Shown here piece after piece: positions 17,153 through 27,721 of a DNA stretch of 64,000 bases. Position 1 is the first letter of the stretch, and the number at the start of each line of letters is the position of its first letter. This DNA is from an uncultured Verrucomicrobiae bacterium (GTDB taxonomy: Bacteria; Verrucomicrobiota; Verrucomicrobiia; JADLBR01; CALLMV01): contig CALLMV010000013.1 of assembly GCA_938005615.1 (NCBI GenBank), positions 1 to 64,000 on the forward strand, given 5' to 3'. Under the pieces are notes generated by a model that searched no databases, was not told the DNA's origin, and saw nothing but the letters and a program-made list of their open reading frames with translations. Made by a program: the position numbers and the translations under genes.

Positions 17153-18438
17153 GGGACGCTGTTAAAGGTGCGACCAGAACTGGCCCCGGCCATCAGCGGC
17201 TTGCCATCGGATTTGCGCCTGCCGAGGTAAATCATGCTGTGGGTGATCTGGAATTCTCGCTCTTGTGAGGGGTTGTAGGTTGCAGACCAAAAGAGCAGGT
17301 CGCTGGGCCGTAATTCATCAAACTCAAAAGAACTAAGCTTGTCGCTCATCACAGGAAAGATTTGTGTGTTACGCCTGAGCCAAACGTACTGCTGATCAGA
17401 TTGCCGAGGGACATTTTTTATGCCTGCTTGAGTCAAGGTGTATTGCACGAATCCGGAACAGTCTAAACCGCCTGCTTGTGGCGTATTACCTCCAAAGACG
17501 TACGGCAGGTTGAGACTCGTGACACTCAATGCGGAATCTATGATTTTTTTTGCAGCTTCAGGCAAAGATTCATATTCGATCAGCTCACTGGATGGGATTG
17601 TGGATACTGTTAGTGGAGTTGGTGTGGGCGCAAGTTCTGTCGTGGGGGAAGGGGTCTGCAAAGCTGAAATATTTTCCTGAGAAATATCCTCTTTCCGGTT
17701 GTCAGTGGGGTTCGGTTCTTCGTCGATGGAGACAGGGGAACCTGCAGGGACTGTAGGTTTTTCTTGTGGTGTGGGGGAAGACTTAGAATTCTCCTCCTGT
17801 ATCGAACGAATAGGAGCAGAAACAGCGGTTTCGTTTAATTTCTGACTAGTTCGGTCTTGTTCCTGAGAATCAGTCGCGAGCAGCAGCACGTTTTCCTTTA
17901 TCTTAGGGAGCTCTCCCTGCGGTACAGGAGTGGGGCTTGTTTGTAATTCAGATTTCGGCAGACTAGTTCGAGGAAGACTGATTTCTTCTTCTGAAGGCGA
18001 TTCAGGCGAGCTTTCCTTCAATTGCGTGACCTGCGAAGGAGGGGTAATTTGTGCTGTGATAGTACGGTTTTGATTACTCTGTACATCCTGATTTGTCTTT
18101 CGCCTTTGATGTGTTGTGTTTTGGTTTGCTTTTTGATCAGTTTGGGGCCTAGGCGTGTTTGTAGGGGGAGGATTTGGAGTAAAAGTTGTTTTAGGATTTT
18201 GTCTTGCACCTCGTGCTGAATCGACATTCCGTTGAGTAGGGAATCTTTCATTGAGGTTACCGAAAAATTTTTCTAGGGAGCGTTCAACTTTCTGAGCGGT
18301 ACCGGATGATGGCGTCGGCGTTGGAGTCGGTTTGGCACGCTGTTGGGCGGTTGCCGTTTCTGCGAATTCAAAAAATAAGCAAGATATTACCAAGAGAATT
18401 GAAGCCCTCAGCACTAGAGTTTGGGAACGCGGATACAT
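16999..18438 (-). CDS. NlpC/P60 family hydrolase with Pro/Ser/Thr-rich linker
   Basis: LPYVFGGNTPQAGGLDCSGFVQYTLTQAGI, HSMIYLG, FVGYGPIPG; signal-like N-terminus. Confidence 0.88.
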   Translation of the reverse strand: MYPRSQTLVLRASILLVISCLFFEFAETATAQQRAKPTPTPTPSSGTAQKVERSLEKFFGNLNERFPTQRNVDSARGARQNPKTTFTPNPPPTNTPRPQTDQKANQNTTHQRRKTNQDVQSNQNRTITAQITPPSQVTQLKESSPESPSEEEISLPRTSLPKSELQTSPTPVPQGELPKIKENVLLLATDSQEQDRTSQKLNETAVSAPIRSIQEENSKSSPTPQEKPTVPAGSPVSIDEEPNPTDNRKEDISQENISALQTPSPTTELAPTPTPLTVSTIPSSELIEYESLPEAAKKIIDSALSVTSLNLPYVFGGNTPQAGGLDCSGFVQYTLTQAGIKNVPRQSDQQYVWLRRNTQIFPVMSDKLSSFEFDELRPSDLLFWSATYNPSQEREFQITHSMIYLGRRKSDGKPLMAGASSGRTFNSVPQHGSSVFDFILPRRASGRSAEGTGGSRFVGYGPIPGVWQPGEREKIPRIK

Positions 18439-18447
18439 TTATTGCGC

Positions 18448-18810
18448 TTAGGCAGAAAATGATTCGCCACAAGAACAAGTGGCTGTGGCGTTAGGATTGA
18501 TCACTTTAAAACCGCCTTTTTGCAAATCATCTGAATAGTCCAAGTCTGAACCACTCACGAAGAGCGCACTCTTGGGATCAACAAGAATATTAACGCCGGA
18601 TGAACGGACAAGAATATCTTTGGGTTTCGTTTGATCTGTTAAGTCCATTTTGTACTGTAAACCGGAGCAACCGCCGCCAATGACGGCTACGCGTAAAGCA
18701 CCGTCAACCAAACCTTTTTTTTGCATAAGGTACTTCAAACGTTCTGCAGCTTTTGGGAGAACTTTTAAAAGCTTCTCGCTGCCTTCCTTGGCATCTGCAA
18801 GACTGCTCAT
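18448..18810 (-). CDS. HesB/IscA/ErpA-type iron-sulfur cluster assembly protein
   Basis: VAVIGGGCSGLQYKMDL and C-terminal TCSCGESF cysteine motif. Confidence 0.93.
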   Translation of the reverse strand: MSSLADAKEGSEKLLKVLPKAAERLKYLMQKKGLVDGALRVAVIGGGCSGLQYKMDLTDQTKPKDILVRSSGVNILVDPKSALFVSGSDLDYSDDLQKGGFKVINPNATATCSCGESFSA

Positions 18811-18827
18811 AAATTGCCTAGAGAGCG

Positions 18828-19214
18828 TTACCTGTAAATAAACTTACGGGCAGAACGAGTATCAACACCACCCTCAGAATTGGGGCAGTATGGCAGCGGG
18901 TCGCGAAAAGAACGTGTCGGTACGCTATAGAGCCTGTGTCTGGGATGAAAATCACTCACCACATAAACTGGAGCGTGTGCCACGAATCTCGGATGACATG
19001 CCCTAATTACTCTCGGGTAGTGATCAACGACATAGAACCGCGGGTGAGAGATGATATATCCCGAGTGATGGTAAACATGTCGAGGCGTGTAGTATCCCCT
19101 ACATCCTCCTACATAATAAGAAGTGCCTACTGAAAAAAAGAAACCTGCGGACATGTTTTGAACATTTCCTAAAAGAAAACACATGACCGTAAAAGTGGTG
19201 AGTAAGATCTTCAT
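18828..19214 (-). CDS. Hypothetical secreted His/Tyr/Arg-rich protein
   Basis: 128 aa; N-terminal hydrophobic segment, HPRFYVVDHYPRVIRACHPRF. Confidence 0.5.
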   Translation of the reverse strand: MKILLTTFTVMCFLLGNVQNMSAGFFFSVGTSYYVGGCRGYYTPRHVYHHSGYIISHPRFYVVDHYPRVIRACHPRFVAHAPVYVVSDFHPRHRLYSVPTRSFRDPLPYCPNSEGGVDTRSARKFIYR

Positions 19215-19351
19215 AACAGCTTAAAATAACATACAGGCGTATAGTCTCAAATTCATTTTGAAATTTTTTACCAAAAATAATCTGAACACATTACGTTTTA
19301 ATAAGTCATAATGCTTGATTTCTAAATTCTCACCATACAGCTATACAGAAT

Positions 19352-20359
19352 ATGCCTACCACAGCGTTTAAAGTATCCAGTGCGGTATTGATTTATTCCC
19401 TATGCCTACTAGTTGCAAATAAGGCTCTAGCACAAGTCACAGACGGGATCGCCGCATTAGTAAACAACGATGTAATTACATTTTCCGACGTGCGACGGGA
19501 AATCGGCGACGCTGAAAAGGCCATTGCACAATCATCTCTGCCGCCAGAGGAAAAATCCAAAAGAATCCGTGAGCTACGTCTTGCTGCAATCAACGGACTG
19601 ATTGACCGAAGGCTTATCATCCAGGAATTCGACCGCAAACAGTTTCAAATGCCACAAAATCTGGTTGACGCCCAAATACGCTCGATCATCCGTGAAAAAC
19701 ACGGTGGAGATAGAGCCAAATTCAATGCAGCTCTGCGCAAAGAGGGAAAAACAATGGAACAACTCAGAAAGGAAGTTGAGGACGAGCTAAAACTTCAAGC
19801 TATGGTTTTTCAATTCATTCAAAAGCGAGTTGTTGTCTCTCCCGAAAAAGTCGAACGTTACTACAGAGAAAACAAAAAAGAATTTGCACCACCCGCAGAA
19901 GCCCGTCTTGCAATCTTATTTCTCTCACGCTCTGCAAGCCCAGAAAAGAGAACAGATGAGCGTGGACGCACAATCGAGGTCGATCCTCAAAAAGTCCTCG
20001 CAGATGATTTGCTAAGAAAGATCCGCGCAGGTGGAGATTTTGCGGAGCTCACACGTATTTATTCAGAAGGCCCTCACCGAGAAGAGGGCGGTGACTGGGG
20101 CTGGCTTACACAAGAAGCCTTGCGTCCCGACCTTGCAGAAGTTGCCTTCTCACTTTCAAAAGGCTCAGTAAGTAAAGTGATTGAAACAGAAGAGGGCTAT
20201 TACATTATAAAAGCACTTGACGTTAAGAATCCTGGCCCGCCACCGCTAGAAAAAATTCGGGATGAAGTTGAAAAGCGCATTCAAATCATCGAAGGGCGGG
20301 ATATTCAGAACGAATTAATCCAAAGACTGCGTAAAGAAAATTTTGTCAAGATATTCTGA
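19352..20359 (+). CDS. Peptidyl-prolyl cis-trans isomerase, SurA/parvulin type
   Basis: Signal peptide, DGIAALVNNDVITFSDVRRE (SurA_N), FAELTRIYSEGPHREEGGDWGWLTQEAL rotamase. Confidence 0.93.
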   Translation: MPTTAFKVSSAVLIYSLCLLVANKALAQVTDGIAALVNNDVITFSDVRREIGDAEKAIAQSSLPPEEKSKRIRELRLAAINGLIDRRLIIQEFDRKQFQMPQNLVDAQIRSIIREKHGGDRAKFNAALRKEGKTMEQLRKEVEDELKLQAMVFQFIQKRVVVSPEKVERYYRENKKEFAPPAEARLAILFLSRSASPEKRTDERGRTIEVDPQKVLADDLLRKIRAGGDFAELTRIYSEGPHREEGGDWGWLTQEALRPDLAEVAFSLSKGSVSKVIETEEGYYIIKALDVKNPGPPPLEKIRDEVEKRIQIIEGRDIQNELIQRLRKENFVKIF

Positions 20360-21285
20360 ATTCAAAATACACACAAATTCACATCAGCGCAGGCGACTCT
20401 CAAGGTATCGGCCCTGAGATCTGCCACAAACTCAGAGAAGTCTTGCCAAATGATGATTTGGAAAGAATCACCTTCCATGGTTTAAATGAATCAGTAAGCC
20501 AAGCCAGCTTTTGCACTGCGCCCGACGCGCACAACACTGGATTACTCGCTTTGGAAACGGCTACTAAATTATGCCTCGCCGAGCCCGGGTCTGCTTTAGT
20601 CACGTCACCCGTCAGCAAATCACGACTACACAAAGCAGGCTTTGCATTCCCTGGTCAAACAGAATTTCTCGCTCATGCATGCGGACTTGCTGAGGACTCC
20701 GTGACCATGGCTATGATTGGGGAGAGACTGCGTGTTTTTCTCACTACGACACACCTCTCCTTGTCTTCTGCAATTCGTAAAATCACTTCTCGGAATTTAT
20801 TCAGAACGATTTTTCATGCCCACCACATAACATCTTTAATTATCGGAAAAAAAGCACGCCTCGCAATCGCTGCTCTGAACCCGCACGCGGGAGAGGGAGG
20901 TCTCTTTGGTAATGAGGAGCAAGAACTTCTCATCCCCGAATCAGAAAAAATTTCTGCCCAGTTAAATATCCCCTGCCCGCCTGTGCTACCCGCCGACACT
21001 CTGTTTCATCGTACGGCCAATCTTGGAGAGTTTGATGCCATCATCTGCCTCTACCATGATCAAGCACTCATCCCTTTCAAACTCCTACACTTCTACAACG
21101 GTGTAAACCTTACTGCAGGGCTCCCTTTTCCCAGAACATCTCCAGACCACGGCACTGCATTTGATATTGCAGGCAAGGGACTGGCTGACCACAGAAGCAT
21201 GCTGGCCGCCGTGCGTCTGGCACTTCAACTCGCCCCGCTCTGGCACACGATACCCCACTTGCCAATCATCCAAACAGAGCAGTAA
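20356..21285 (+). CDS. pdxA: 4-hydroxythreonine-4-phosphate dehydrogenase
   Basis: ALVTSPVSKSRLHKAGFAFPGQTEFLAH, NPHAGEGGLFGNEE, YHDQALIPFK, PDHGTAFDIAG. The ORF track starts at ATG 20443, but IHISAGDSQGIGPEI is encoded in frame upstream; start placed at CTG 20356. Confidence 0.92.
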   Translation: MNSKYTQIHISAGDSQGIGPEICHKLREVLPNDDLERITFHGLNESVSQASFCTAPDAHNTGLLALETATKLCLAEPGSALVTSPVSKSRLHKAGFAFPGQTEFLAHACGLAEDSVTMAMIGERLRVFLTTTHLSLSSAIRKITSRNLFRTIFHAHHITSLIIGKKARLAIAALNPHAGEGGLFGNEEQELLIPESEKISAQLNIPCPPVLPADTLFHRTANLGEFDAIICLYHDQALIPFKLLHFYNGVNLTAGLPFPRTSPDHGTAFDIAGKGLADHRSMLAAVRLALQLAPLWHTIPHLPIIQTEQ

Positions 21286-21294
21286 CTTTACAAA

Positions 21295-22587
21295 ATGAAC
21301 GTTGCTGATTTGCGTGGCATTTTAAACTACGTACCTCGATATCGCGACCGCACTTTTATCATCAGCATCGATGGTGAGATCGCCACAGAAGAAAACCTCT
21401 CAAACATCCTTCTGGATATCGCGGTACTGTGGAACTTAGGCATCCGAATTGTTCTGCTACACGGCATCCGTGCGGCATTCGAACAGCCTATGCTGGATTC
21501 TGATCCAGATTTGGGAGGGGTTCGTCCTGTGCCGGCCTCAGATCTTGACTCACAAATTACTGCCTCAAACCGTCTGACTCACGAAATACTTGAGGGATTA
21601 GCAGCCAGAAATATCCGCGCACTTTATCCTAACGCCCTAATCGCTGCGCCTGTTGGCATTTTATCCGGCACTGACCACCAAGGTGCTGGCAAGGTCACAC
21701 GAGTTGACACAACTCTGTTGCAGCAAATTCTCAGTCAAGGTCTCATACCAGTCCTTGGCCCTTTAGGATTTGACGGCGAAGGGCACACTTATCGCCTCCT
21801 AACCGACGCAGCGGCCTTTGAAACTGCCCGTGCTCTTAAAGCTGACAAGCTCATCTACATCACCGCACACGACTCACTCATCGGTCGCGACCGCATGAGC
21901 GAACAACTTCCCGTCAGCGAAGCAGAGAAATACTTTAACGCCAATAAAGACAGTCTTCCCACACCACTTCGCCTCAAACTCCAACACGCCATACAGGCCT
22001 GCCATCTTGGCATCTCCCGTGTTCACCTGGTCGACGGACGTCAGGACGAAGCCCTCCTAGGCGAAATCTTTCTCAACGAAGGCACAGGCACGATGATTTA
22101 CGCTAATGAATACCAAGCTATTAGACCTGCCCAAAAGAAAGATGTTCCTGCTCTGCGCAACCTGATGAAACGCGCAGAAAAAAACCAGGAACTTCTCCCG
22201 CGCTCCCGCCAGCACCTACTGGCTAACTTGCAAAATTACAGTGTTTTTGAAATGGACGGACATGTCGTTGGCTGCGCAGCCCTGATCATTTACCCCGAAC
22301 AGGCCGCTGCAGAAATCGCTTCGCTGGTCATTCACCCCTCGCATCGTGGCCAGGGCATCGGTCGCAAACTGATGAATTACCTTGAACAGAACGCCCGCGA
22401 ACGCGGTGCCCAAAAACTCTATGTAGTAAGCACACAAGCAGCAAAATACTTCCAAAGCCTTTCTGATTTTACACCTGTTGAACCAGAAAAATTACCGCCA
22501 CCGCGCTACGAAGCTTGGCTTAAAAGTGGCAGAAATTCCATTGTCCTCCACAAAATACTCAACCACTACCAAAGCGCGAATTTGTGA
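21295..22587 (+). CDS. argA: Amino-acid N-acetyltransferase (N-acetylglutamate synthase)
   Basis: N-terminal amino-acid-kinase-like domain (IVLLHGIRAAFEQ) plus C-terminal GNAT domain (ASLVIHPSHRGQGIGRKLM). Confidence 0.92.
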   Translation: MNVADLRGILNYVPRYRDRTFIISIDGEIATEENLSNILLDIAVLWNLGIRIVLLHGIRAAFEQPMLDSDPDLGGVRPVPASDLDSQITASNRLTHEILEGLAARNIRALYPNALIAAPVGILSGTDHQGAGKVTRVDTTLLQQILSQGLIPVLGPLGFDGEGHTYRLLTDAAAFETARALKADKLIYITAHDSLIGRDRMSEQLPVSEAEKYFNANKDSLPTPLRLKLQHAIQACHLGISRVHLVDGRQDEALLGEIFLNEGTGTMIYANEYQAIRPAQKKDVPALRNLMKRAEKNQELLPRSRQHLLANLQNYSVFEMDGHVVGCAALIIYPEQAAAEIASLVIHPSHRGQGIGRKLMNYLEQNARERGAQKLYVVSTQAAKYFQSLSDFTPVEPEKLPPPRYEAWLKSGRNSIVLHKILNHYQSANL

Positions 22588-24113
22588 AAAAAGTTTTTCT
22601 CAAAACACTATTTCTCGCGCTTCTGATTTTACCTATAGCCTACTTTTTCTTACTCAGCTACGTCAACAGCACTGCTTTCCGTGAGTTAGTTCAGAAGTCT
22701 GCATCTCAAGCCATCAACGGCCATTTAATCATCCCCTCACTTAGTCTGACGTTCCCATTACGCATCACCGCAACTGATATCAAAGTCACAGACAACCTTG
22801 GGGAAAACACCGGTTTACTCAAAAAAATCCATCTGGACATCGCTCCGCACACACTCTTCAGCAATCATATACTGGTCCACAAAATCATACTTGAGGAGCC
22901 AACCATCATCTGGCGAATTAATGAACCACTGCCCGCACCAGCTTTTATCCCAACACCCCAAAAAATCGCTGAATCGCCTTCATCACAAACATCCGGTAAT
23001 CAAGACTCACCACCACCTAAGACCCCGACTGAGGGTGTAGCTACACAACGATCAGCTGCTCCACGGCCCTCAGCACAGAAAAAACAGCTCAGCATCAACG
23101 CCATCTCCATTCAAAATGGCTCACTTCAAGTTCTAGATATTTCGGAGCAACTATTAATCAAACTTCACGGTCTAGAATTATTCGCCACACTCACAACAAC
23201 GCAGGCAGGGCTTATCAACGGCCAAGGCGAGCTGAAAATATCCCAAGTCAACCTCCCTGAAAACTTGCAGATCACTCGCATCACCTCACCCTTCACCTTT
23301 TCAACACAGGTCATCGAACTTGAGCAAATCGAAGCGATTTTTTACGAAGGCCAACTCTCAGGTAAGTTCTCCGCCGATATTCCTTCAGGTACCTATACGG
23401 TTAACACCGAAATCATTAATTCCTCACTACACCAGCTCTTAAAAGCCACAAACCAAACATCCCTCAAATTTCACAACACCCGCCTCAATCTCACCGTTCA
23501 AGCCCAAGGTAACTTCTCAGAGCCTCAAGACACACTCACTGGCCAAGGTGAGTTTGCCGCTGGGCCCATGTCCGTTGCAGACATCCCCGGGGCTGACGCG
23601 CTTCTTCTTATCCTCCACGCCTTGGGCATCTCCGAAAGCACCCAAATCGAAAACGCAATAATGGAAAATCTTCACGGTTATTACACGATCTCCGACAGTA
23701 AAATTCACCTGAGTGAGGCACGTACTTTTCCTGCCGATGCCCCAGTTCTTCTTTCCGCACGGGGCAACATCGGGTTCGATTCTGCACTGGATATTGACTC
23801 CCAACTTATGCTTAGTGCACGTCACTTCCACCTTCCCCACAAGCTGGTGAGGGTACTGGGAGAAACGGGCAAAGAAGGTTATCTCACCGTGCCCTTCACA
23901 CTCACTGGTACAACGGAAAAACCACACATCGAACCTGAACTGGACAACATTCTCACTAGTACCGGAAAAGATATTATTAACCGTGCAGAAGATCTTCTAA
24001 AGGGAATCACACGTCCCGAAAGCAGGGAAAAAATTAAACTCCAGGCAGAGAAGGTTTTTCGCAGCCTTCAGGATCTCGTGCGTCCCAAAGATGAAAAGCG
24101 GGACGAGCGTTAA
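22584..24113 (+). CDS. AsmA-like membrane protein
   Basis: 509 aa; N-terminal TM, GNGEFA/SARGNIGFDSALDIDSQLMLS-type pattern; overlaps the argA stop. Confidence 0.65.
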   Translation: MKKVFLKTLFLALLILPIAYFFLLSYVNSTAFRELVQKSASQAINGHLIIPSLSLTFPLRITATDIKVTDNLGENTGLLKKIHLDIAPHTLFSNHILVHKIILEEPTIIWRINEPLPAPAFIPTPQKIAESPSSQTSGNQDSPPPKTPTEGVATQRSAAPRPSAQKKQLSINAISIQNGSLQVLDISEQLLIKLHGLELFATLTTTQAGLINGQGELKISQVNLPENLQITRITSPFTFSTQVIELEQIEAIFYEGQLSGKFSADIPSGTYTVNTEIINSSLHQLLKATNQTSLKFHNTRLNLTVQAQGNFSEPQDTLTGQGEFAAGPMSVADIPGADALLLILHALGISESTQIENAIMENLHGYYTISDSKIHLSEARTFPADAPVLLSARGNIGFDSALDIDSQLMLSARHFHLPHKLVRVLGETGKEGYLTVPFTLTGTTEKPHIEPELDNILTSTGKDIINRAEDLLKGITRPESREKIKLQAEKVFRSLQDLVRPKDEKRDER

Positions 24114-24200
24114 TTCAAGATACCAGTTTATTCCAAAAGTTTTCTTTTACCTCAGAAGTCAGAAGATAACAATCGGTCTTTCTTAATTGATGCAACACTC

Positions 24201-24926
24201 ATGATAAGCAAGATTGCACGACACATAATTACCAAAAAATTAAAAGTTCCCGATCATAAGTATGAAGAACTTTCACGAGAGCTACTCGCTTACTCTGCTC
24301 AATTCTCTTCCGTTTGGAACAAGCACCAAAGGGCAATTCTCAAACGTATTCGCACACTTACAGATTTGAGTATCTCACTCGGAAGTGGCACTGTCGAAAA
24401 ACCCGGGTGGATATTGATCGATATCCCACTTCGTGGCCCGGAAAACTACCTTCGGTGGGACTGCCGTCGCCGCCTTCCCTTTCGCGACTCCTCTGCCGCA
24501 CGCATTTTGATTGAACACTACTTTGAGCATCTCGACCCGGATACGGAAGTGCCGAGGGTGCTTTCTGAATGCCGCCGCATTCTGCAGCCTGGGGGTTTCT
24601 TGCGTATCATCGTGCCGGATGCGGAGAGGTTCCTGCGAGCATACGTCAGCGGACGGGCAGAGGATTGGTCTGCTCTGGGTTTTAAGCTAGATGCTCTACC
24701 GCCTGACCTCCCAACGCCAATGACTGTTGTCAATCACGTCTTCCATCAGCGAGGAGAGCACAAGGCTGCATACGATTATGATACCCTGCGCCACGTTCTG
24801 CAAACACAGGGCTTTACCCACATCAGCCGCAAAAAATTTGGGGAGTCGGACGACCCAGGCATGACGATTGACCGTCCCAATCACGCTCCGTACTCACTCT
24901 ACGTCGAATGCCGCAAACCGGCCTGA
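24201..24926 (+). CDS. SAM-dependent methyltransferase
   Basis: ISLGSGTVEKPGWILIDI, LIEHYFEHLDP, ECRRILQPGGFLRIIVPD. Confidence 0.88.
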   Translation: MISKIARHIITKKLKVPDHKYEELSRELLAYSAQFSSVWNKHQRAILKRIRTLTDLSISLGSGTVEKPGWILIDIPLRGPENYLRWDCRRRLPFRDSSAARILIEHYFEHLDPDTEVPRVLSECRRILQPGGFLRIIVPDAERFLRAYVSGRAEDWSALGFKLDALPPDLPTPMTVVNHVFHQRGEHKAAYDYDTLRHVLQTQGFTHISRKKFGESDDPGMTIDRPNHAPYSLYVECRKPA

Positions 24927-24972
24927 CACCTTCCGCATTGATAGGACACAGCAAAGATTTCTAATCTTGTAA

Positions 24973-26205
24973 ATGGAATCTCAAGATTGGGAGTTCGTTC
25001 AAGCTGTATCCAGCATTCCTTTGTGGCCAGACGGAGTAGCAATTATCCTCCTCGGGCTGGTTGTGTGTCTTGCTTTGAATACTTTTCTCAGCTTGGCACT
25101 CTTTGCGTCACCGAAGCCCTCTAGTGATAATCAATCGCATCGACATCATCTGCAAAATGTACCACAAGCGTCGGATAACACCCCAAAGCTGACGATCCTC
25201 ATCCCCGCGCGGAATGAAGAATCACGTTTGCCTGCGTGCCTAGATTCGCTGATAGCAAACCCCGACCCAGAGTTGGAAATCCTGGTGCTCGATGATCATT
25301 CCAGCGACGCCACGGCATCTGTGGTTAATGACTTCGCTGCTCGCGATTGCCGCGTCCAACTTTTCAGGGGTGCCCCACTGCCCCAGGGTTGGGTTGGCAA
25401 AAATTGGGCCTGCCATCAACTTGCCCAACATGCACGCGCGCCCTGGTTGTTGTTTACTGATGCGGACACGATTCACCACAGCCAGGGCCCGCTCACAGCC
25501 CTCAGCTTAGCCCAAAAACTTCGCGCTGATCTGCTCTCGCTCTGGCCACGGCAGATCACGCGCACTTGGAGCGAGTGGCTTGTGATCCCCAATATTTATG
25601 TGCTGATCCTCACGCTTCGCCCGCAGTGGATGGAGCGGCTGGTGCGCTGGCCTGTGCTAGGTGCGGCCAACGGGCAATTCCTGCTCATCACGCGCGCTGC
25701 TTACGATGCCTGTGGCGGCCACGCTGCGCTGCGCTCGCACTTGGTGGAGGATGTGGCATTTTCGCGTCTGGCGCGGGCCAAAAAATTCCGTGCGCTCAAC
25801 GCAGACGGGCAGCACCTCGTCGCCTGCCGGATGTATGAGAATTTTTCCCAGGTTTGGGAAGGCTTCACAAAAAATCTGCGTGCGATGTTCGATGACAACC
25901 TGGCCGCGTTTTTTGCGTTTGGGCTGTTTGTATTTGCTGTGTTGGTGCTGCCGTTTTTTCTGCTCGTGTGGTGCTTGGCGGCAGGGCATGTGCTGGCGGC
26001 GATCGTATGCGCGGCGCACTGTTTTTTGATTTTGGGTATTCGTGCCTTGTTGGCCGCGCGATTTCTGAGCCCTCCGCAAAGTGTGCTGTTGCATCCGCTG
26101 GGCTTAGGGCTGGTGCTGCTGATTGCGTGCAACTCCGCGCTGCGCTTGGGCCGTGCGGGCGTCACCTGGAAGGGGCGCACCTACGGGGCCAAAATGTCAA
26201 GTTAA
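24973..26205 (+). CDS. Glycosyltransferase family 2 (HpnB/CrtQ-like)
   Basis: LTILIPARNEESRLPACLDSL, VLDDHSSDAT, FTDADTIHH, GAANGQFLLI, LVEDVAFSRLA. Confidence 0.85.
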   Translation: MESQDWEFVQAVSSIPLWPDGVAIILLGLVVCLALNTFLSLALFASPKPSSDNQSHRHHLQNVPQASDNTPKLTILIPARNEESRLPACLDSLIANPDPELEILVLDDHSSDATASVVNDFAARDCRVQLFRGAPLPQGWVGKNWACHQLAQHARAPWLLFTDADTIHHSQGPLTALSLAQKLRADLLSLWPRQITRTWSEWLVIPNIYVLILTLRPQWMERLVRWPVLGAANGQFLLITRAAYDACGGHAALRSHLVEDVAFSRLARAKKFRALNADGQHLVACRMYENFSQVWEGFTKNLRAMFDDNLAAFFAFGLFVFAVLVLPFFLLVWCLAAGHVLAAIVCAAHCFLILGIRALLAARFLSPPQSVLLHPLGLGLVLLIACNSALRLGRAGVTWKGRTYGAKMSS

Positions 26206-26222
26206 GCCCAAGCAGGCGTAGG

Positions 26223-27326
26223 TCACACGTTGAAGCGGAATTCCATCACATCGCCATCCTTTACGACGTATTCCTTGCCTTCGATGCGCAGTTTGCCTTC
26301 CTCGCGGGCCTTGGCCTTGGAACCGAGAGCCAGCAACACGTCGCATGCCACGGTCTCAGCGGCGATAAATCCGCGTTGGAAGTCGGTGTGGATCACGCCG
26401 GCGGCTTCGGGCGCAGTGGCTCCCACGGGGATGGTCCAGGCGCGGGTTTCTTTCTCGCCTGTGGTGAAGTAGGTTTGCAGGCCGAGGAGCGCGTAGGCTT
26501 CGCGGATGAGGGTGCTGACACCGGATTCCTTAACGCCCAGACCGGCCAGATATTCCGCCGCCTCTTCGGGGGCAAGTTCCACCAGGTCGCTCTCGATCTG
26601 CGCGGAGATGGGCACGGCGCGTGCGCTGTGTTGAGTGGCTACGAATTTTTCCACGGCTTGAACATGTGGCAGCTCATGGGCCCGTGCCAGGTCGGCTTCC
26701 GCCACGTTGCAGGCAAAGAGCGTGGGTTTGGCACTAAGCAGATGCAGCCGGGCAAGTGCAGGGCGCAGATCATCGGAGATCTGGCAGGTGAGCGCAGGCT
26801 TGCCGGCGTCCAGGTGCGGGCGCAGGGCTTGGAGCAGGGCGAGTTCAGCCTTGGCTTCTTTGTCGCCACCGCGTGCGGATTTTTCGATACGGGGGAGTTG
26901 TTTCTCCAGCGAGGCCAAATCGGCGAGGATGAGTTCCGTGGAGATGACTTCGATGTCGCGCACGGGGTCCACTGACCCGGCAACGTGGTGGATGTCGGCG
27001 GATTCAAAACAACGCACGACTTGGACGACAGCGTCGGCTTCGCGGATGTGGGAGAGGAATTTGTTGCCCAGCCCTTCGCCCTGGGAGGCGCCCTTCACGA
27101 GACCCGCGATGTCGCAGAACTCAATGGCGGCAGGCACAACTTTTTGTGATTTTGAGAGGGCGGCAAGGGCATCGAGTCGCGGATCAGGCACGTTGACGAC
27201 GCCGACGTTGGGGTCAATCGTGCAGAAGGGGTAGTTGGCGGCCTCGGCTTTGCGCGAGCGCGTGAGGGCGTTGAACAGGGTGGATTTTCCGACATTAGGC
27301 AGACCGACGATTCCGACTCTGAGCAT
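26223..27326 (-). CDS. ychF: Redox-regulated GTPase YchF
   Basis: [52 protein letters not shown]. Confidence 0.98.
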   Translation of the reverse strand: MLRVGIVGLPNVGKSTLFNALTRSRKAEAANYPFCTIDPNVGVVNVPDPRLDALAALSKSQKVVPAAIEFCDIAGLVKGASQGEGLGNKFLSHIREADAVVQVVRCFESADIHHVAGSVDPVRDIEVISTELILADLASLEKQLPRIEKSARGGDKEAKAELALLQALRPHLDAGKPALTCQISDDLRPALARLHLLSAKPTLFACNVAEADLARAHELPHVQAVEKFVATQHSARAVPISAQIESDLVELAPEEAAEYLAGLGVKESGVSTLIREAYALLGLQTYFTTGEKETRAWTIPVGATAPEAAGVIHTDFQRGFIAAETVACDVLLALGSKAKAREEGKLRIEGKEYVVKDGDVMEFRFNV

Positions 27327-27537
27327 TGCGAAGTGAAGCGGGCGCAGCGGCTAGAGGGAAGGATGTTTTGCGATGACGTGTGCCTTTGTCACGCAGGCCC
27401 ATGCCGCTTCGGCAGCAGCGGTTGTTTATTTTCTTATATTTTTACTATATTTCAATATTAAAATATTAAAATACAGTAAATAGATTTTGAAGAATTGCTG
27501 ATGTGCATTTTCGGGGTTTGGGGCTGTGCTAGAGGCT

Positions 27538-27619
27538 TGCGCGCGAGAGGACTCGAACCTCCACGGTATTACCCACTAGAACCTGAATCTAGCGCGTCTG
27601 CCAGTTCCGCCACGCGCGC
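27538..27619 (-). tRNA. tRNA-Leu (CAG)
   Basis: Reverse complement GCGCGCGTGGCGGAACTGGCAGACGCGC...TAGATTCAGGTTCTAG...GGAGGTTCGAGTCCTCTCGCGCGCA: 7-bp acceptor, CAG in a 7-nt loop, variable arm, T-arm; no encoded CCA. Confidence 0.95.
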
Positions 27620-27721
27620 GTGCGGGGAATATGACTTGGCTAGCCCTTCTTCGCAAGTTGGAAGTGGTGTGACAGGATCGATTCGGAGGGCAGTTGGCAT
27701 GGCACATGCAGGAGTATTCTT

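Noticed and set aside
25968-26975. 335-aa + strand ORF over the GT2 3' end and ychF
   Set aside because: Overlaps two well-supported genes in other frames; no recognisable domain
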